Shown here in pieces: positions 22,608 to 35,016 of a stretch of 64,000 nt of DNA. Each line of letters opens with the position of its first letter. The stretch's first letter is position 1. The notes under the pieces were generated by a model. That model was not told the DNA's origin. It saw nothing but the letters and a program-made list of their open reading frames with translations, and did no database searches. The position numbers and the translations under genes were made by a program. Origin of the DNA: Stenocarpella maydis (taxonomy: Eukaryota; Ascomycota; Sordariomycetes; Diaporthales; Diaporthaceae); NCBI GenBank assembly GCA_002270565.1, contig NQMI01000046.1, forward strand, positions 188,503 through 252,502, given 5' to 3'.

Positions 22608-24875
22608 TGCTCGACAGGAGGCGGTTGGAAAAGGGCAGGGAAGCTGACGCGTATGCTGTAAGGGCCGCCGCGGTGGTTAGATGGGAGTGGTTTGGGAATA
22701 GATGCCAGGGGACGAAAGGATGTACCCAAGGCGTTGTTGAGATGTTGAGGTAGGTGATGATGGGAAGACGGGCGATGGGGCACGGAACACAGACGGGCCA
22801 GGAGCATCGAGCGTTGCATCCACGTCAGGGCCAGCTCTGCCTGGCTGAGAAGCTACCAGTGCTGACTGGGCAGTCTGGCAGGGGTTGGGCATCTAGGTAG
22901 GTACCTGGGTACATGAGCCCTGGCGGCACAAGGGCATCAGAGCTGTGGCCAACCATACGGAGTAGCTCCCGATTATGTGAGACTGCGACCTGCGACCTGC
23001 CACACCAACAGATAGTAGTCTACTACGTATCAATTTGATAGATGACTAACTTCCTGTGGAGGCGGGAGCTTGGATCTTTTTTTGCATGTCACCCAGCTGG
23101 CACCAGATCTTGGGCAGGCAGGCAGGTCTGGCAGGGGCAGGTTAATCGAGGGGAGATTTGTGTACACTGTAGATAGACGCTGTGTTGCAGGCCGGCATGA
23201 AAGCATGTCGGACTTTGACCTGATGTTTGTCTGTATCCGGTGCTTGCCTACCTAGGTACCTAGGTAGCCACATAGGTAGAAAAGGTATACATATATAGGA
23301 CGGCAACGTATTGACGCGCCCCAGTCGCATGCAAATGTCGTGTGCGAATCTGGGACCCTACTTGACAGACAGCACCCAGAAGGTGTATGCTATGTACAGC
23401 CGTCCTCACTTTCTTATCCATGATGACGAGGCGATGATGGTTGATGCTGGAGTACCTAGGTATAGTGTATTGGACACTACCTAGGTATCGCAGTCGGCAG
23501 GCCATACTTGCGTATCCTGAAGTACCTGCTTGGGCGGGGGGTAGTGAAAGAAGCAATAGCGCCCAATGTCACGTAAAAGCCAATACCCAGGTCGGTAGGT
23601 AGGTACCCAAGTACTCGGGTGCAAAGGGCGTTCTGACTGCCGGATGCAGCTTTTCGACTACCAAGGTAAGTTTGCTAGCCAGCTGTATGACGGCCACACG
23701 GGCGGCACTAACACACGTCTTGCTAATGAGGAGAGGAGGCGAGATAGTCCCCCGAGAGCAGGTCTGAGAGGCAGGTATCAGGTACCTACCTAGCCTCCTT
23801 GGTAGGCTACCTACTTATTACTGGGCAAAGACATTACTCCGTATGTGTGTGCCTGCAGGTTTTATTAACCAGACCTTCTTCCGGTTTGACCTGGGGGATT
23901 TCTAAAGCCTTGCCTGAGCGCCCTCGCCCGCACCCCGACGACGCAGATACCAACCCATCCGTCCATATCCACCCTCGCGTCCATCCGCCTGCGTATTCAT
24001 CCGTATCTGCCAACAGCCTTGTGTACGTCAGACATATAGCTTAGCTACCTCAGCTCAGCCCGTCGTCCCAGGCCACGTCTATTTACCACCACCTCGCCCG
24101 CCGCCCGCCTGATCAGTCAGTCAGTCAAGTCTGTGCGCGCATCGATTCGTTCCACTTCTTGCACTCACCCGACGTCCTTTCGCATCCTACAAGGCTGTCG
24201 TCGCGTCTTGTGCATGGCCATCGCGTCCCATACGTCCCCGCCGTAAGCCCTTGGCTCAGTCTCGATCGCTCATTGACTCGATCCGTCATCAAACCATGTT
24301 GGTCCATCCGGATCACAACCCAGCCCACCCAACCAGTCGTCTTCAGCCACTACACTGCTGCGCCCATCGACTCGACTGCCACCAGCGCGACCCGACCACG
24401 GAGGCGATGCGACGCTCGCCCATGTACCAATAGTCCAGGCACTGTTTGTTTCTTTCCCTCTGCTTCTCGAGTCCCTCTCCGCATCCGCATCCGCCTGCGC
24501 CTCGGCCCCGCGCCCATAGCCCTTCGCCTGTTCCAGTGCCAAACTTCAGGGCAATGGCACTGTTGAAGTAGATGGGCCACGAAGTTGCCTTTCTTTTGTT
24601 CTTCCAACTTCGCGCCTCCCCACAAAGGTCGGCAGGCACGAGCAAGTGAAGCGCACCAAGCCGCTGTTGGCGGGAGTAGCCAGGGTCTGCGACACACGCG
24701 ACAGCTCCCCTCTGTTCTCGTCCGAATTCTCCCAGGCGCAGACGCAAACGCAAACCCACCGCCCTCGTCCGTTCAACCCCCAGGAACAGCGCCCCGCGGA
24801 CAAACGCTGAGAAAAAGTTGCCCAAAAAGAAAGAGAGGAAAAAACAAGTAGGAGGATCTCAGGACAGCACACGGT
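22608..24875. other. Divergent intergenic region rich in TACCTAGGTA palindromes
   Basis: These 2.27 kb separate the starts of RPN2 (minus) and the capping-enzyme gene (plus). The word ACCTAGGTA or its parts recurs at about 22890, 23250, 23453, 23480, 23590 and 23776. No gene was recognised. The CT-rich stretch before 24876 is probably the 5' UTR of the plus-strand gene. Confidence 0.6.
23453..23488. repeat. Inverted repeat built from two TACCTAGGTA palindromes
   Basis: The sequence tacctaggtatagtg is followed after tattgga by cactacctaggta, which could fold into a hairpin of about 12 pairs with a 7-base loop. Confidence 0.6.
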
Positions 24876-27704
24876 ATGATGGATTTGGCATCGATTATAA
24901 ACGAAGGCGACGGGCCACCGCCCCCCGCCGCGCCAGTGCCCGGCAAACCTCAAGCTCCAGCTGCAGCTGCAGCTCCAGCTCCGGCTCAGTCTCGACAACA
25001 AACACATCAGCAGCATCCACAGCACCCACACCCCTCGACCCCCATTCAGTCTGTCCCGCCACCTCACTCCTTTCGTGACCACAGCCAACAGGTCCAACCA
25101 TCACCCTCACGGTCCCTCTCGCACGAGTACGCCGCACACCAGACTCCCTTCGCATCCCCTCCGCCCTACCCACCGGCCTCGACGCCCTACGGTGCTGCCG
25201 CCCGCCCGCCGCCTCTGCAGCAGCTGTCCGCAAACAACGTGCGCTCGCCAAGCGCAGGCTCTGCCCACATCCCTCCGTCGCCTTATACCAGGCACGCCTC
25301 GGCGGGTGCCGTGGGCGCGGCCTACCCGTTCCCAAGCCCAGGCCACCCTGTCCCAGACTCTGCGAGTCCGATCCAGCAAAGTCGATATCCTCCTGCCGGC
25401 GCATACCCTCCCAGGGACAGCTACCCACACCCTTCCAATCCCATTCAGAGCCCAGGCCCGACTGCTGCCTACTCTCAAGGCCAACACTCTATACCGCCCC
25501 AGGCTTCACCTGCGGGGACGCCTGGTGGCACTCACCCGTATCTGGTCCAGCAGCAACAGCGGTCAATGTCGATCCATTCGAACCCGACACCCACCTCTGC
25601 TCAGAGCCAGAACCAGTATCTGCCCCAGCAATACGCAAGTCCCGTCTCCACGAGTCACCAGCTGCCCCCGGGCCGCATCAGGCAGCCCTCGCAGCCCTCG
25701 ACGCCTCTCGGCCCACCTTTATCTGCCGGACAAAGACAACAGTCTGCAGGGCCACCGGCTTTTGCGCAGCCACAGAGCCCGTACCAGCAACGTCTTCCTC
25801 CCTCTGGGCCACCATACCCCCCGTATCCGACGCAGCAGCAGCAGCAGCCGCCCCCGCAGCAACCGCACCAGGTCTCGCCCCGTGGCCCCCCACGCCCCCA
25901 AGCCTCACCTTATCCTCCGGTCCAGAGAACACCCAGCATGCTCGATAATTCTCAAGCGGTGGACCCACGGCGCCGGTCACTGTCGCATAGCGAGCGCGGC
26001 CGCAGCCTTAGTGTGAGCCCCAAGACCCGCGTCCCAAGCCTGCCATCAAGCGCTGGGCACCACTCACAGGCCTCCATCTCTGGCCCGCCTGGCCTACCCA
26101 ACGAGTGGGATCAGCGAGAGTCTCAACAGGCACACCATAACCCCTTGCAAGGGAGGGCCGACGCTCCACTCGCGTCCGCCACGAGGGTGGAACGTGCCTC
26201 GACCCCTGCCAAGCGAAAGATGGACGACAGGGATGTCCAACCTGACGAGCTCGACCGACAAGAACCCCGACCACCTCCTTTCGAAGCAAACGGCGTATAC
26301 AGACAGCACACCTCTACCCGCCCTGACCGCCCCTCGACCTCACCAATGGTTGCACGGCGAAAGCGACGGCACGCTGCGCCTCCGATCTGGGCGCAGGTAC
26401 ACAACAAGGAGCCCCTCAGGAACAAGAATTTTGTCCTGCGGAAGTCCAACGCAAATCACGGCCAAATCAACGGCAAGGCTGACCAGTCGCAACCGGGGCG
26501 TCAGGATCCCACCAGCAGACATGCCTCCCCGGAAATAGCACGGTCCAACACACAGGTTCCAGCACCCGCTGCAGCTTCAAATCAGACCCCGCCAGGTCCG
26601 GTGTCGAGCCAGAAGCCGAGCCTGCTGGGACCGTGGGAGATGACGGTCAGCAACTCAACACCGTTTGATGAAATGTGCAAGACGGTTGCAGACTTCTTGT
26701 TCATGCTCGTCGTGAACAACAGTGAGCTCGGCAGCATACACGACCCCAACAAAGGCGTCCAGTACGAGATAGAGGCCAAGCTGGGCCACCTCACTGACCG
26801 GAACTCACCAAACCAGCGGATGCCGTTCCAGGTCCAGTCAGAGGCTGTCCTAGCGCACAGCAACAACATCAACTTTGTTAGCAGCATGACGGAGGTGAGC
26901 TATACCTTGACAAATTGAAGGCAACAGTACCATGCGGGGCTAAGTACTAACACGGTCATCCTCCCACCAGGCGCAACACAAGGGCTATAACGAGTTCCTC
27001 AATCTTTTGGTTGCCGAGGCCAGCCCTCAGAACCCCAAGAACAGGAACCTGCCTGAAGCTCGAGTACCCATTAATTATGTCCACCTGAGGGAGTCAGACA
27101 GGTTCTACAGGGTTCCGAACCATCTGCGCCAGCAGTTACACCCTGCACTGCACCAACTTCTGGGGAACAAGTCGGCGGCGGTGAGGGTCACCTCGGACCA
27201 GAAGACGGGCAAGGTCAAGGCTGCAATCATCAAGGGCAAAGTCGCCGACCTGCACATTGTGTTTCCTCAGTGCGATCTGGACTGCCGGATCAGCGTCAAT
27301 GTGGAAGTGGACTGGATGCATCCTATCGATGAGCTCGAGGAGCTGAACCAGGCCGGCGGCCGGGACAACAAGTCGGACCGACACAAGGACCGCTTGAGTT
27401 ACACGCAAGGAAACTACAGGGTTGACCTGACTCAGGTCACGAAGACGGAGCCCGGCCCTAATGTAAGTCAACCGTCCCGTCCGTCTTGTTCCCAACCAAA
27501 CCGAATGCTGACGCCCTGAAGCACAAGTCTCACCTGGTCAAGATACATGAGCTTGAGATCGAGCTGGACGCCGGTGCTGTCATCGACCAGGGTGGCCGAG
27601 CTATGCGTGGTGAGCAACACAATTACGATTTCCTCGTCGAGGGTTTTGTCAATAATATCCGGATGCTGGCGAGAAAGGCACGGGATCTGGTGCCCCCGGC
27701 CTGA
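24876..27704 (+). CDS. CET1: mRNA-capping enzyme beta subunit, RNA 5'-triphosphatase (Cet1-type)
   Basis: It removes the gamma phosphate from nascent mRNA 5' ends, the first capping step, in the nucleus. Exons: 24876-26894, 26971-27462 and 27522-27704; introns of 76 nt (GTGAGC, branch-like tactaac, CAG) and 59 nt (GTAAGT...AAG). The protein is about 897 residues. Residues 1-460 are Pro/Gln/Ser-rich low complexity, a basic RKRRH patch follows, and the C-terminal third is the triphosphate tunnel metalloenzyme domain. It has the metal-binding glutamate strands YEIEAKLG (about 630-637) and HELEIELD (about 846-853), a DRLSY motif, and RFYRVPNHLR. Fungal triphosphatases of this family are unrelated to the animal cysteine-phosphatase type. 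Start ATGATG at 24876; the second ATG is equally possible. Confidence 0.9.
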
Positions 27705-28403
27705 AAGCCGGTCATGGTTCAACGTCCAAGTTGGACAACTTCACGTAAATAGAATTATTCACTCGTGACTTAAGCGCGTAGGGTCAAACAGGAGACTTCT
27801 CTCAGGCGCACTGGGACCGCCTGAGACCATCCAGTAGGCTGTGGGCGAAGGCCTCAGCCGCCAAGAGAACAAGAAGGGTCTAGGAGCAGAGCTCTAGATT
27901 CCTCATCCAGCTGATATCTCGGCCAAGGACAGATTATTTCATGGCTATATAGGACAGGCTTATGACAGTTCATGACATTTCTAGCAAAAATGGCGATATC
28001 CCAGAGCTCTCAGGCACTCCCTGTTCGATGCTCTGCACACTATCAGCGGCAGGCAGGTTCACCTTGAGCGTTTGTTTCCTAGATCCACTTCGCAATTGCG
28101 TAATGGGAAGTCGGGTGTGTTCGTGTCATTCCAGTAGCAAAGTGGACGCAATACACATTTCAGACCTCGCCAGGCGTGGTATTTGGGCTTGCTGTGCTGT
28201 AGTGCACCTTGATTCAGATCCCCCTTCTCCGGAGAGAATTTGGGATATAACACTTGTCCGTCAAAAGCAGGCCTGTATTCCCTCTGCTGGCTCTTGTCTA
28301 CGTGTTGCCTGAGTGGAGTGAGGATGCCCGGAGATGAATGGAGGCCTCCCTCGCGTTCCACTTCCTCCTCTCGCGCATCAAATGGTATGAGGCAGAAGTC
28401 CAC
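27705..28403. other. Intergenic region, convergent 3' ends
   Basis: No gene recognised. It holds the 3' flanks of the capping-enzyme gene and of the CBM9-like gene. Confidence 0.5.
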
Positions 28404-29314
28404 CTAGATGAACGTGACCTTCCCAAAGAAAGGAGTCATGTGGAAGTTGACCTTGTCAGGGGGGCTCCAAGATCCATAGGTCTGGTTGGGGAACGTTGAA
28501 GAGCCAGTTACGGTGCGGAAGAAATTCATCCGCCACTCGGTGCCCTTGGCCATGCCGTTGTCAACGTTGAAAAGACCCAGCGGGATCTGGACGGTGGAAG
28601 CCCACACTTCACTGTCCAGGTCGAGAGTCGTGCCAGCATGGATACCGTCTGCGGCTAGGTCGGTGATGTAGAACCTGTCGAAGGCAGCGCCGGCCTGTCG
28701 GACCTTTGAAGGATTGTAGACTAGGAACGGCCCCGAGTCAGTCTGCCAAGCAAGTCGAAGGGAAAGAGGGGGGCAGTGGATGTGAGAGGGCCTACTGAAG
28801 GCTTGGAAAGTGACGTTGTTTGGGGCCACCTCAAACTCGAGATAAGTCTGAGGGTCGTTGGTACCGCGGTACTAGGAGGGAAGGATCATCAGTCAAAAGG
28901 TCAGGCCCAACACGCAGGTCCAACAAGGTATCTCGCGCTGGCTACATACGATGAAAGCTTCCATGACCTCATAGTTGTAAATCTCGCCATTGGTGGTGAG
29001 GCTCTCGTTGTCTACAATTCTTGGGGTTACTGTGGCCGGACGAAAGCGTCGTGAATAAGTAATCAGGCGAGCCTACAGAAAAAGTCCTTCTCCCCGAATG
29101 CGGTGAATTCGATGTGGATCGCGCTCTCATCATAGCAAAGACGCACCTGCGTCAGGGGGAAGAGGCCCTGGTCAGGGACCGAAGTGTTGTAAGAGAGGGT
29201 GCCCACGCCTCTCTGGCAGGCAGGGACCTCGAGGGTCGGCATATACTGGTACTGACCAAGCACAGCAGGCAAGGCCGAGACTAGGGCCATGAGGGCCGAC
29301 AAGGCGAAGAGCAT
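28404..29314 (-). CDS. Secreted CBM9/DOMON-like domain protein
   Basis: Four exons were read: 29314-29077, 29029-28950, 28871-28796 and 28720-28404. Introns are 47, 78 and 75 nt (GTAGGC...CAG, GTATGT...TAG, GTAGGC...TAG). The joins restore conserved text such as LTPRIVDNESL, EAFIYRGTNDPQTYLEFEV and QAFIYNPSKV. The product is about 236 residues with a signal peptide (MLFALSALMALVSALPAVLG). The rest looks like the fungal DOMON-like type 9 carbohydrate-binding fold, with EVWASTVQIPLGLFN and WRMNFFRTV near the C-terminus. These proteins are common in plant-degrading fungi, but their ligand is not settled. It lies about 0.8 kb downstream of the GH7 gene on the same strand. The frame is open upstream to 29446, but the signal peptide supports 29314. 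Confidence 0.75.
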
Positions 29315-30147
29315 ACTGGGAAGAATGGCCGGCGGGATATCGCAGGCGGTCTTGTTTTGGTGTTGTGGTGACGAGTGCTTACCCAGGTGCTGCAGCAGGC
29401 AGGTTTGGTGTTGAGGGGCTCTTTTTGCCGAGATGAGGTTGCACACGCAGGAAGACGAGACGTCGAGGGACAGGGCGGGGGAGGGTGTGGGGAGCGCGAA
29501 GGATGTTGGTGTCGGCCACGCCTGGTCCTGTCAGCACGATGCTGATTCTTGTTTAAAAGTGCACCTGTAGACAGTGTGGGTAGGGATGACTAGTGCCTAT
29601 TAGACTATTAGTACATTAGGTACTCACCTAGGTATGCATGTAGTAGTAAGACGGTCTGCCCAATGATTGTAAGCCTGAGCGGCGACAATTGTCCCGTCAG
29701 CACCGAGGAAACTGGCAAGAGAGCAGCCCGAGGAGTGATGGCTTTGGTATGTATCCCTTGCATAGATCCTCGGCCAGCAGACGCTCATCAGGCCTCATCT
29801 CCATCTCCAATCAGTTGGTTGAGTCTACACCATGTAATCCGTGACACACGAGCAAGTACCCGTGTGCTGTTTCGATGAGTTTCCACAATTGTGTGCTGGC
29901 ATGTAACTCGAAGAGCGTCCACGTTAAGCCAATTGTAAATCCATTACACAAAACCGAATGTAGTCCGCAACCGTGTGCAAAACATGTCATACCTTGGCCG
30001 GTGCATGCCAGCTAGTCTTTTAAAATATCAACAGCGACAAACCGGGTTGCACCCCAGAAATGTATCTACTCCTGTCTTGTATGCTTGAATATATCTACAC
30101 TTAAAAGGTCAATGTTGTCAGACCGAAGGACCAATCACCGCGAGGCC
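29315..30147. other. Intergenic region between GH7 and CBM9-like genes
   Basis: Contains the presumed promoter of the CBM9-like gene and the 3' flank of the GH7 gene. One CACCTAGGTA motif lies near 29625. No other gene recognised. Confidence 0.5.
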
Positions 30148-31846
30148 TTATTTATGGAGCCTGAGACCCTCGGACATGAGGCGCCTTGGTAGGGAGCTCA
30201 CGGCCGAGCGTGAGCTGTTGGTGGAGCCTGAGAAGGTCGACCCAATGTCACCCCATCTGATCTGGCTGAACGTAACTTGTGTATCAGGCTGAATGGATGC
30301 GATGACCTTGGGGTCCCCCTCGGTTGCGTTGCAAGGCCCGGAGTTTGAGCTCGTTCCGTCAAGCCACTGCATGAAGCCGCCCTTGTCCCACCAGATGCTG
30401 AAGATGAGCACCATTCCCCTGCTCATAGCAGCCCCCATCCCCTCAGTTGCACCAAGGCCCATGTACTTTTCAGCATAGGTGGCATTGCAATACTCATCGT
30501 TCAAGAAGTTCTGCGCGGGAACTCCCTCTACTGTCGACTCGGGCATCTCGATCCTACGGCCGTCCTGGATGTAGAACCGTCTGATGGCCGTAAGCTGGCC
30601 GTTCTGGTCGGAAGGGAATTCTGCAGGGTTCAAAGTTAGCTGCCAAGCTGACTACCGTGGAAGAGAACCTTCATTCAGTCTTGGGGACCAGCAGATCAGG
30701 TGAGACTGTGGACTGGCCTGAGGCCTGGGCCCGGTATGCCTTCAAGAAACGGGCCACCTGTCTAGATACAACGGCTGTTTCTCCAGAGGCTTGAAAGTGT
30801 AATCCGGCGGCCGCTTACGTGTGACAACAGTGAAGGGTCGAGTCGTGTCAACCTCCAGGTCGACGCCGTAGTATTCCGGGTGACCCATCCTGTATGGGTT
30901 CATTGAACACTACAATGGCCAAAGTCAGCAACCAATGACAGTGCTGGTGTCCAACATGGGAAGAATAGGGGCGCACTGGAAGATATATATGGAGACTGCT
31001 TACCCCGTTCTTATCACAGACGCCATCGGCCCCACAGTCCTCGCCGTTTATATCGCATGCGTATAGACCAGGAACATTACACGGGTGCGGAGCAATATGT
31101 GTGGCTCTTTTGTTGGCTTCCCAGATGTCCATCTCGTTACAGCAAACTCCGCTGCCGTTAATGTTTCCCTTGTCGGAGCGTTAGGGGTCTAACAATTCCA
31201 GCCACGGGCTATATCTTTGGACCAAACGTACCAAGCCATTGATGAATGGAGTCGCGTAGCACTGCGCATCGCAGTAGCCAGCGCCATATGCGGCTCCGGC
31301 CACAGAAAGATCCGAAGAGTCTTTACCCCCGTTCGCTTCCATTTCGGACAAGTAGAGAGCCGAGTTCATTCCGCACGGGAGCTTGCTCATGTCCACGTCA
31401 AAGGTGAGCTCCTGACCGGTCAGCTGGAGCATCTCGTACGCGTCTTCAGCCTCATTGAGTAGGTAGACCCGTGGGCTATACTCGGTCTTGAGATCGCTGC
31501 TCAGCATGAGAAGTGTGAGGTCCGAGCCGTTTGTATATACTCCATTCGCTGTATAGTCCGGGATTCCCTGCAGGATACAGTTTTGTTGGCATGTCTCCTC
31601 GTCCGGGCAGGCTGTTGGATTCGCTCCGGAGCCCCATTCGCCACAGTTGGAGTCCGGTGCATTGGCCTGGTAGATACGGTGAGCAGATGCATCGAGAACG
31701 AGTGCTGTGTTCTGGGCAGTGCATCCACCGTCCGTCGTGCACTTGTAGGTCGTGAGTTTGGGGTGGTTCTCGGCCGTGTTGTCAGGGGTTTGGGCCGCGA
31801 CCAGGCTCAAGAGCAAAGGGCCCGCGAGAGCAAAAGTCAAAGACAT
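30148..31846 (-). CDS. Glycoside hydrolase family 7 endo-beta-1,4-glucanase (EG I type), secreted
   Basis: It cleaves internal beta-1,4 bonds of cellulose outside the cell. Exons: 31846-31232, 31168-31004, 30909-30819 and 30620-30148; introns of 63, 94 and 198 nt with GTACGT, GTAAGC and GTAAGC donors. The protein is about 447 residues: signal peptide MSLTFALAGPLLLSLVAAQ, then the GH7 catalytic domain. The retaining catalytic motif NEMDIWEAN spans the start of exon 2 (nucleophile Glu about 217, Asp 219, acid/base Glu about 222). The short loop after it (KRATHIAPHPCN) and the spacing favour an endoglucanase over a cellobiohydrolase. No cellulose-binding module or Ser/Thr linker is present; the C-terminus is a short Ser/Arg tail. 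The frame is open upstream to 31954, but the signal peptide fixes 31846. Confidence 0.9.
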
Positions 31847-33766
31847 CTTTATCCAAAGCAGATGTTCAATTGCTGTGTTGGCTAGCAACGAGTGTAAGGA
31901 GTGCACGGAGAGCGAAAAGGAATGAAAGCAACCTTGGAACTGCAAGAACCGCATCGAAGTATGGATCGAGGCTGAGGAAAATATCCGTGTACTTAAGTAG
32001 TGCAGACGGAAGGCACCCTCCGAATTATATCCATATCAGTTTAGCCTCTCTCTCCGTGCGCATTTGCGTGAATTTCTCCCACCAGGTTCACATGCCATTC
32101 AGGCGCCATAGAGTGGCATCCCATTTTCAGGACCGTCGCCCATCTAGCAGCTTTTGCTTGGTGCTGCGAGAACATTGAACTTGAAAGCAGTCAGTGAGAG
32201 GACCGACTGCCCAGTTGGTCCGTCCGATGAATAAATATTTCAGGGGGGAGCGGGCCGCCCTTGATGAACAGTGCAACACTGAACCATTATACCGCAGACC
32301 CCAATACAAGATGACATTGAGGAGGCAGAACTGAGGGTCGCCTGATGCGACCCACCCACTCGTGAGATAAGAAAGAAACTATGTGCCACAAGAGAAGGCC
32401 CATTGTGAGCGAAACGGTTTCTTGGCGACCCCTCTTAACCCCAGCAATCGATGACTTGTGCCAAGTGGAGAATTCAAGATTATTCAGTCGATGTTTACTC
32501 TAAACCGACATCCGGGGGAGGCGTGTCCGCCTTGGCGGCTCCCTAGAATGTCGTTGAGGCTAATGTGGCGGAATGGAATGGTGTAAGACAAATTGGCTTG
32601 CAGTGTGCTAAGGTGCGATTTAACGGGCCTCGGGGGAAGATGATTCAACCACAAAGTCCTCAGGTGCAGGCACGCCAAGTTCGGTGTGCGATAGGGGCCC
32701 AATTTTCCGAACCTGAAACATGCAAGTTTGTACCGCAAGATTGCGAAAGGGCCGGATAAAAGTCCAGCGGATTGACTATAGACTATCTCCTCCGGATTTG
32801 AATTTGGTCCAGAACTACGCCCTTGGCTGTGACTGCCATGAGTAATCAATCTTGGTCTATCTTCCCAAGCTGGCTTAATGGCGTAAAATCCTGCACTGTG
32901 CAACTGTGCAGCTTGAATGGTTGCGCAAAAGTCCTTGCAAAAAGGAAGAGAAAACAAAAAGACCGGATGTAGGAAAGGGTGGACAAGGAGAAAGCCAAAC
33001 AAGCGGAACCTAACATACCTAGTTACATACAGTTTGGGATTGGATATACACAATCATGACAACTACCAAAGTTGACGATGAGTAATAGTACGAAGCCTCC
33101 AGAAGTATGGTCAAGTTCTGCCCAGTTGGCTGAACGGGAGCCTTGGCGGAGGGATGAACCACAGGGTATTGATACCCTAGGTATGCAATGGCAGGAGAGG
33201 AATAAAGGAGCCCAAGAGTAAGCATCGATGTGTGGCCAACTAGCTGGGGCGGTCGTCAAGAGCCATGTGGAACATTGAATAACCCATGGGGCAAAATTTC
33301 ATTCATAGTTATATGATGAGTGTTAGGACCACACTACATATATAATGATAGGCCTATTGGAAGCACTTTTCTTAACATGAGTAAAGTCCACTCTGAGCAG
33401 CACCTCTATGGGCAAGGTGCTGTATTGTTCTTAAAAAAAAAAGAAAGAAAGAAAAATTGAAAGAGCTTCAGAGACCCATACTCAGCATATCGTCATAAAC
33501 GCTCAAAAACTCAGTGTTAGGTAATAAATATAATGGCAATGACAAGTGGTTCAAAACACAAATAGACATTTACTTAAGTGCTGAGTGTTTAGAGGTTTTG
33601 CTACTACAGCATTCCTGTGTAAGTTTGACATTTGTTTTATAGATTGGTACCTAGGGAGGAAGTAAAATAGACCTTGGGGCCGCTGGCTCAATTGTCAGCC
33701 CTAGTATCTACATTCTATTGCCAGCCCGAAGCAATCGTCAACTCGCACACCCAACGGCCCAGGGAT
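31847..33766. other. Intergenic region upstream of the GH7 gene
   Basis: No gene recognised. Contains the GH7 promoter, an A-rich run (33431-33460) and two CTAGGTA/ACCTAGG words (33175, 33650). Short ORFs here have no recognisable similarity. Confidence 0.5.
32041..32046 (-). promoter_or_regulatory. GGCTAA, possible XlnR/Xyr1 site upstream of the GH7 gene
   Basis: GGCTAA on the minus strand lies about 195 nt upstream of the GH7 start codon. XlnR/Xyr1-type activators of cellulase genes bind GGCTAA/GGCTAR. A six-base match can occur by chance. Confidence 0.3.
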
Positions 33767-34024
33767 CAGCGGAGCGGGACGTGTATCTAGCACGCGAAGC
33801 GTGCGAGATATGCTGGCCCACTCCGCTTGCGGCGTAGCGTTCTGCTTATCCCCGTGCCTCTGCAGCCCCTGGCTGACTAAGCAACCCAAGCACGCTCCAC
33901 GCCCAATATCAACCACGCTTCTTCATTATCAACACCATAGAAACCGCTAAACGATATGAATTGACTGTTTTAAAGCAACTTGGTGATAGATTCAGTCTGT
34001 TCTGAAGGCGTCCTCTTGTTGTTT

Positions 34025-34043
34025 CTAGGGGGGAACCCCCTAG
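34025..34043. repeat. Perfect 8-bp hairpin inside the inverted-repeat element
   Basis: ctaggggg and ccccctag are separated by gaa. Confidence 0.85.
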
Positions 34044-34081
34044 GACCCCCTGCCTGCGGCGCTGAGCCTGCGGCGCCTCAC

Positions 34082-34115
34082 CACGCCCCCTTCCGGCCCA
34101 CGCCCCCTTCCGGCC
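34082..34115. repeat. 17-bp tandem repeat, two exact copies
   Basis: cacgcccccttccggcc occurs twice head to tail, followed by a partial third copy. Confidence 0.9.
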
Positions 34116-34348
34116 CGCGCCTTCCTCTTCAACAACGGACCACGATTTTCAACGACATGTCTTCTTAACAATTTCCTCTCGGCTAAATACTTTCAGAGGT
34201 ACATCGTCATTGACCAATCCAGACTCGAGGATTCTGAACAGACCAATCCAGACTCAGATAACTTTCGGGTGATTACGCTGGGTAAGAACGCTACGCGGGC
34301 CGCATATCTCGCACGCTTCGCATGCTCGATACACGTCCCGCTCCGCTG

Positions 34349-35016
34349 AATTAAGATTACTAGTAACTAATGTACACAATTTAATGGATTCACAGGTTAT
34401 GCAACTGGCCGGCTCTGAAGTTTCTTTACTGGAGCTCTGGATACTTCCAGGTTGCGAGTGCGGAATTACGTAGATACCTTTTCCTGGCAAGACTGATCTT
34501 GAGAAAATGGAAAATTGATCATATGTAATGCGAATAAATATTATAACCTATGAAGATTATACAAGCGTGTGCTTTGGCCAAACGCCGGAATTAGTTCTGC
34601 CCTACTAAACCCAGTACCAATCTTTTCTCAAAACTCGGTCTCATTTCTCAGGCTGCGGAGTGTAATCCATATTTCATCATACAGGGCAAACGTTTAAGAG
34701 GTTAAAATATCCTCAACCACCATGGCGCGGTTAATCTAAAGAGACGGGCTCGGGGATAACGACATGGCGGAGGACAATTTTTTATATATTTGTGCAGTTG
34801 CTCATGTACAAACAAAACATCATACCGAGGAGCTCTATCCCCTTGGAGTCGGGTTTGGCTGGAAACTGCAGCGACCCAAACGATACAATGTGCATCGCAA
34901 GAGGGGCGAACATCATATAATGACATTTGCGAAGCTCTGAAATCAACTAGGACCTTCAACATTGAGAAACATGACTGGGATTGAAATTCGAGGGGCCACT
35001 TGCACCATGAGAATAT
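34349..35016. other. Intergenic region, nothing recognised
   Basis: AT-moderate sequence between the inverted-repeat element and the 3' end of the LRAT-like gene. No gene or repeat seen. Confidence 0.5.

Larger units (their letters stand above)
33767..34348. mobile_element. 582-bp element with ~70-85-bp terminal inverted repeats (MITE-like)
   Basis: The left end (33767 to about 33853) starts cagcggagcgggacgtgtat. Its reverse complement appears at about 34279-34348 with only a few differences and one small length change inside. Each arm also contains a nested palindrome (gcacgc-gaa-gcgtgc type). The interior has no transposase but is highly structured: a perfect hairpin at 34025-34043, a 17-bp tandem pair at 34082-34115 and a 15-bp direct repeat at 34212 and 34241. 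I see no clear target-site duplication. A non-autonomous DNA transposon is the simplest reading. Confidence 0.75.
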
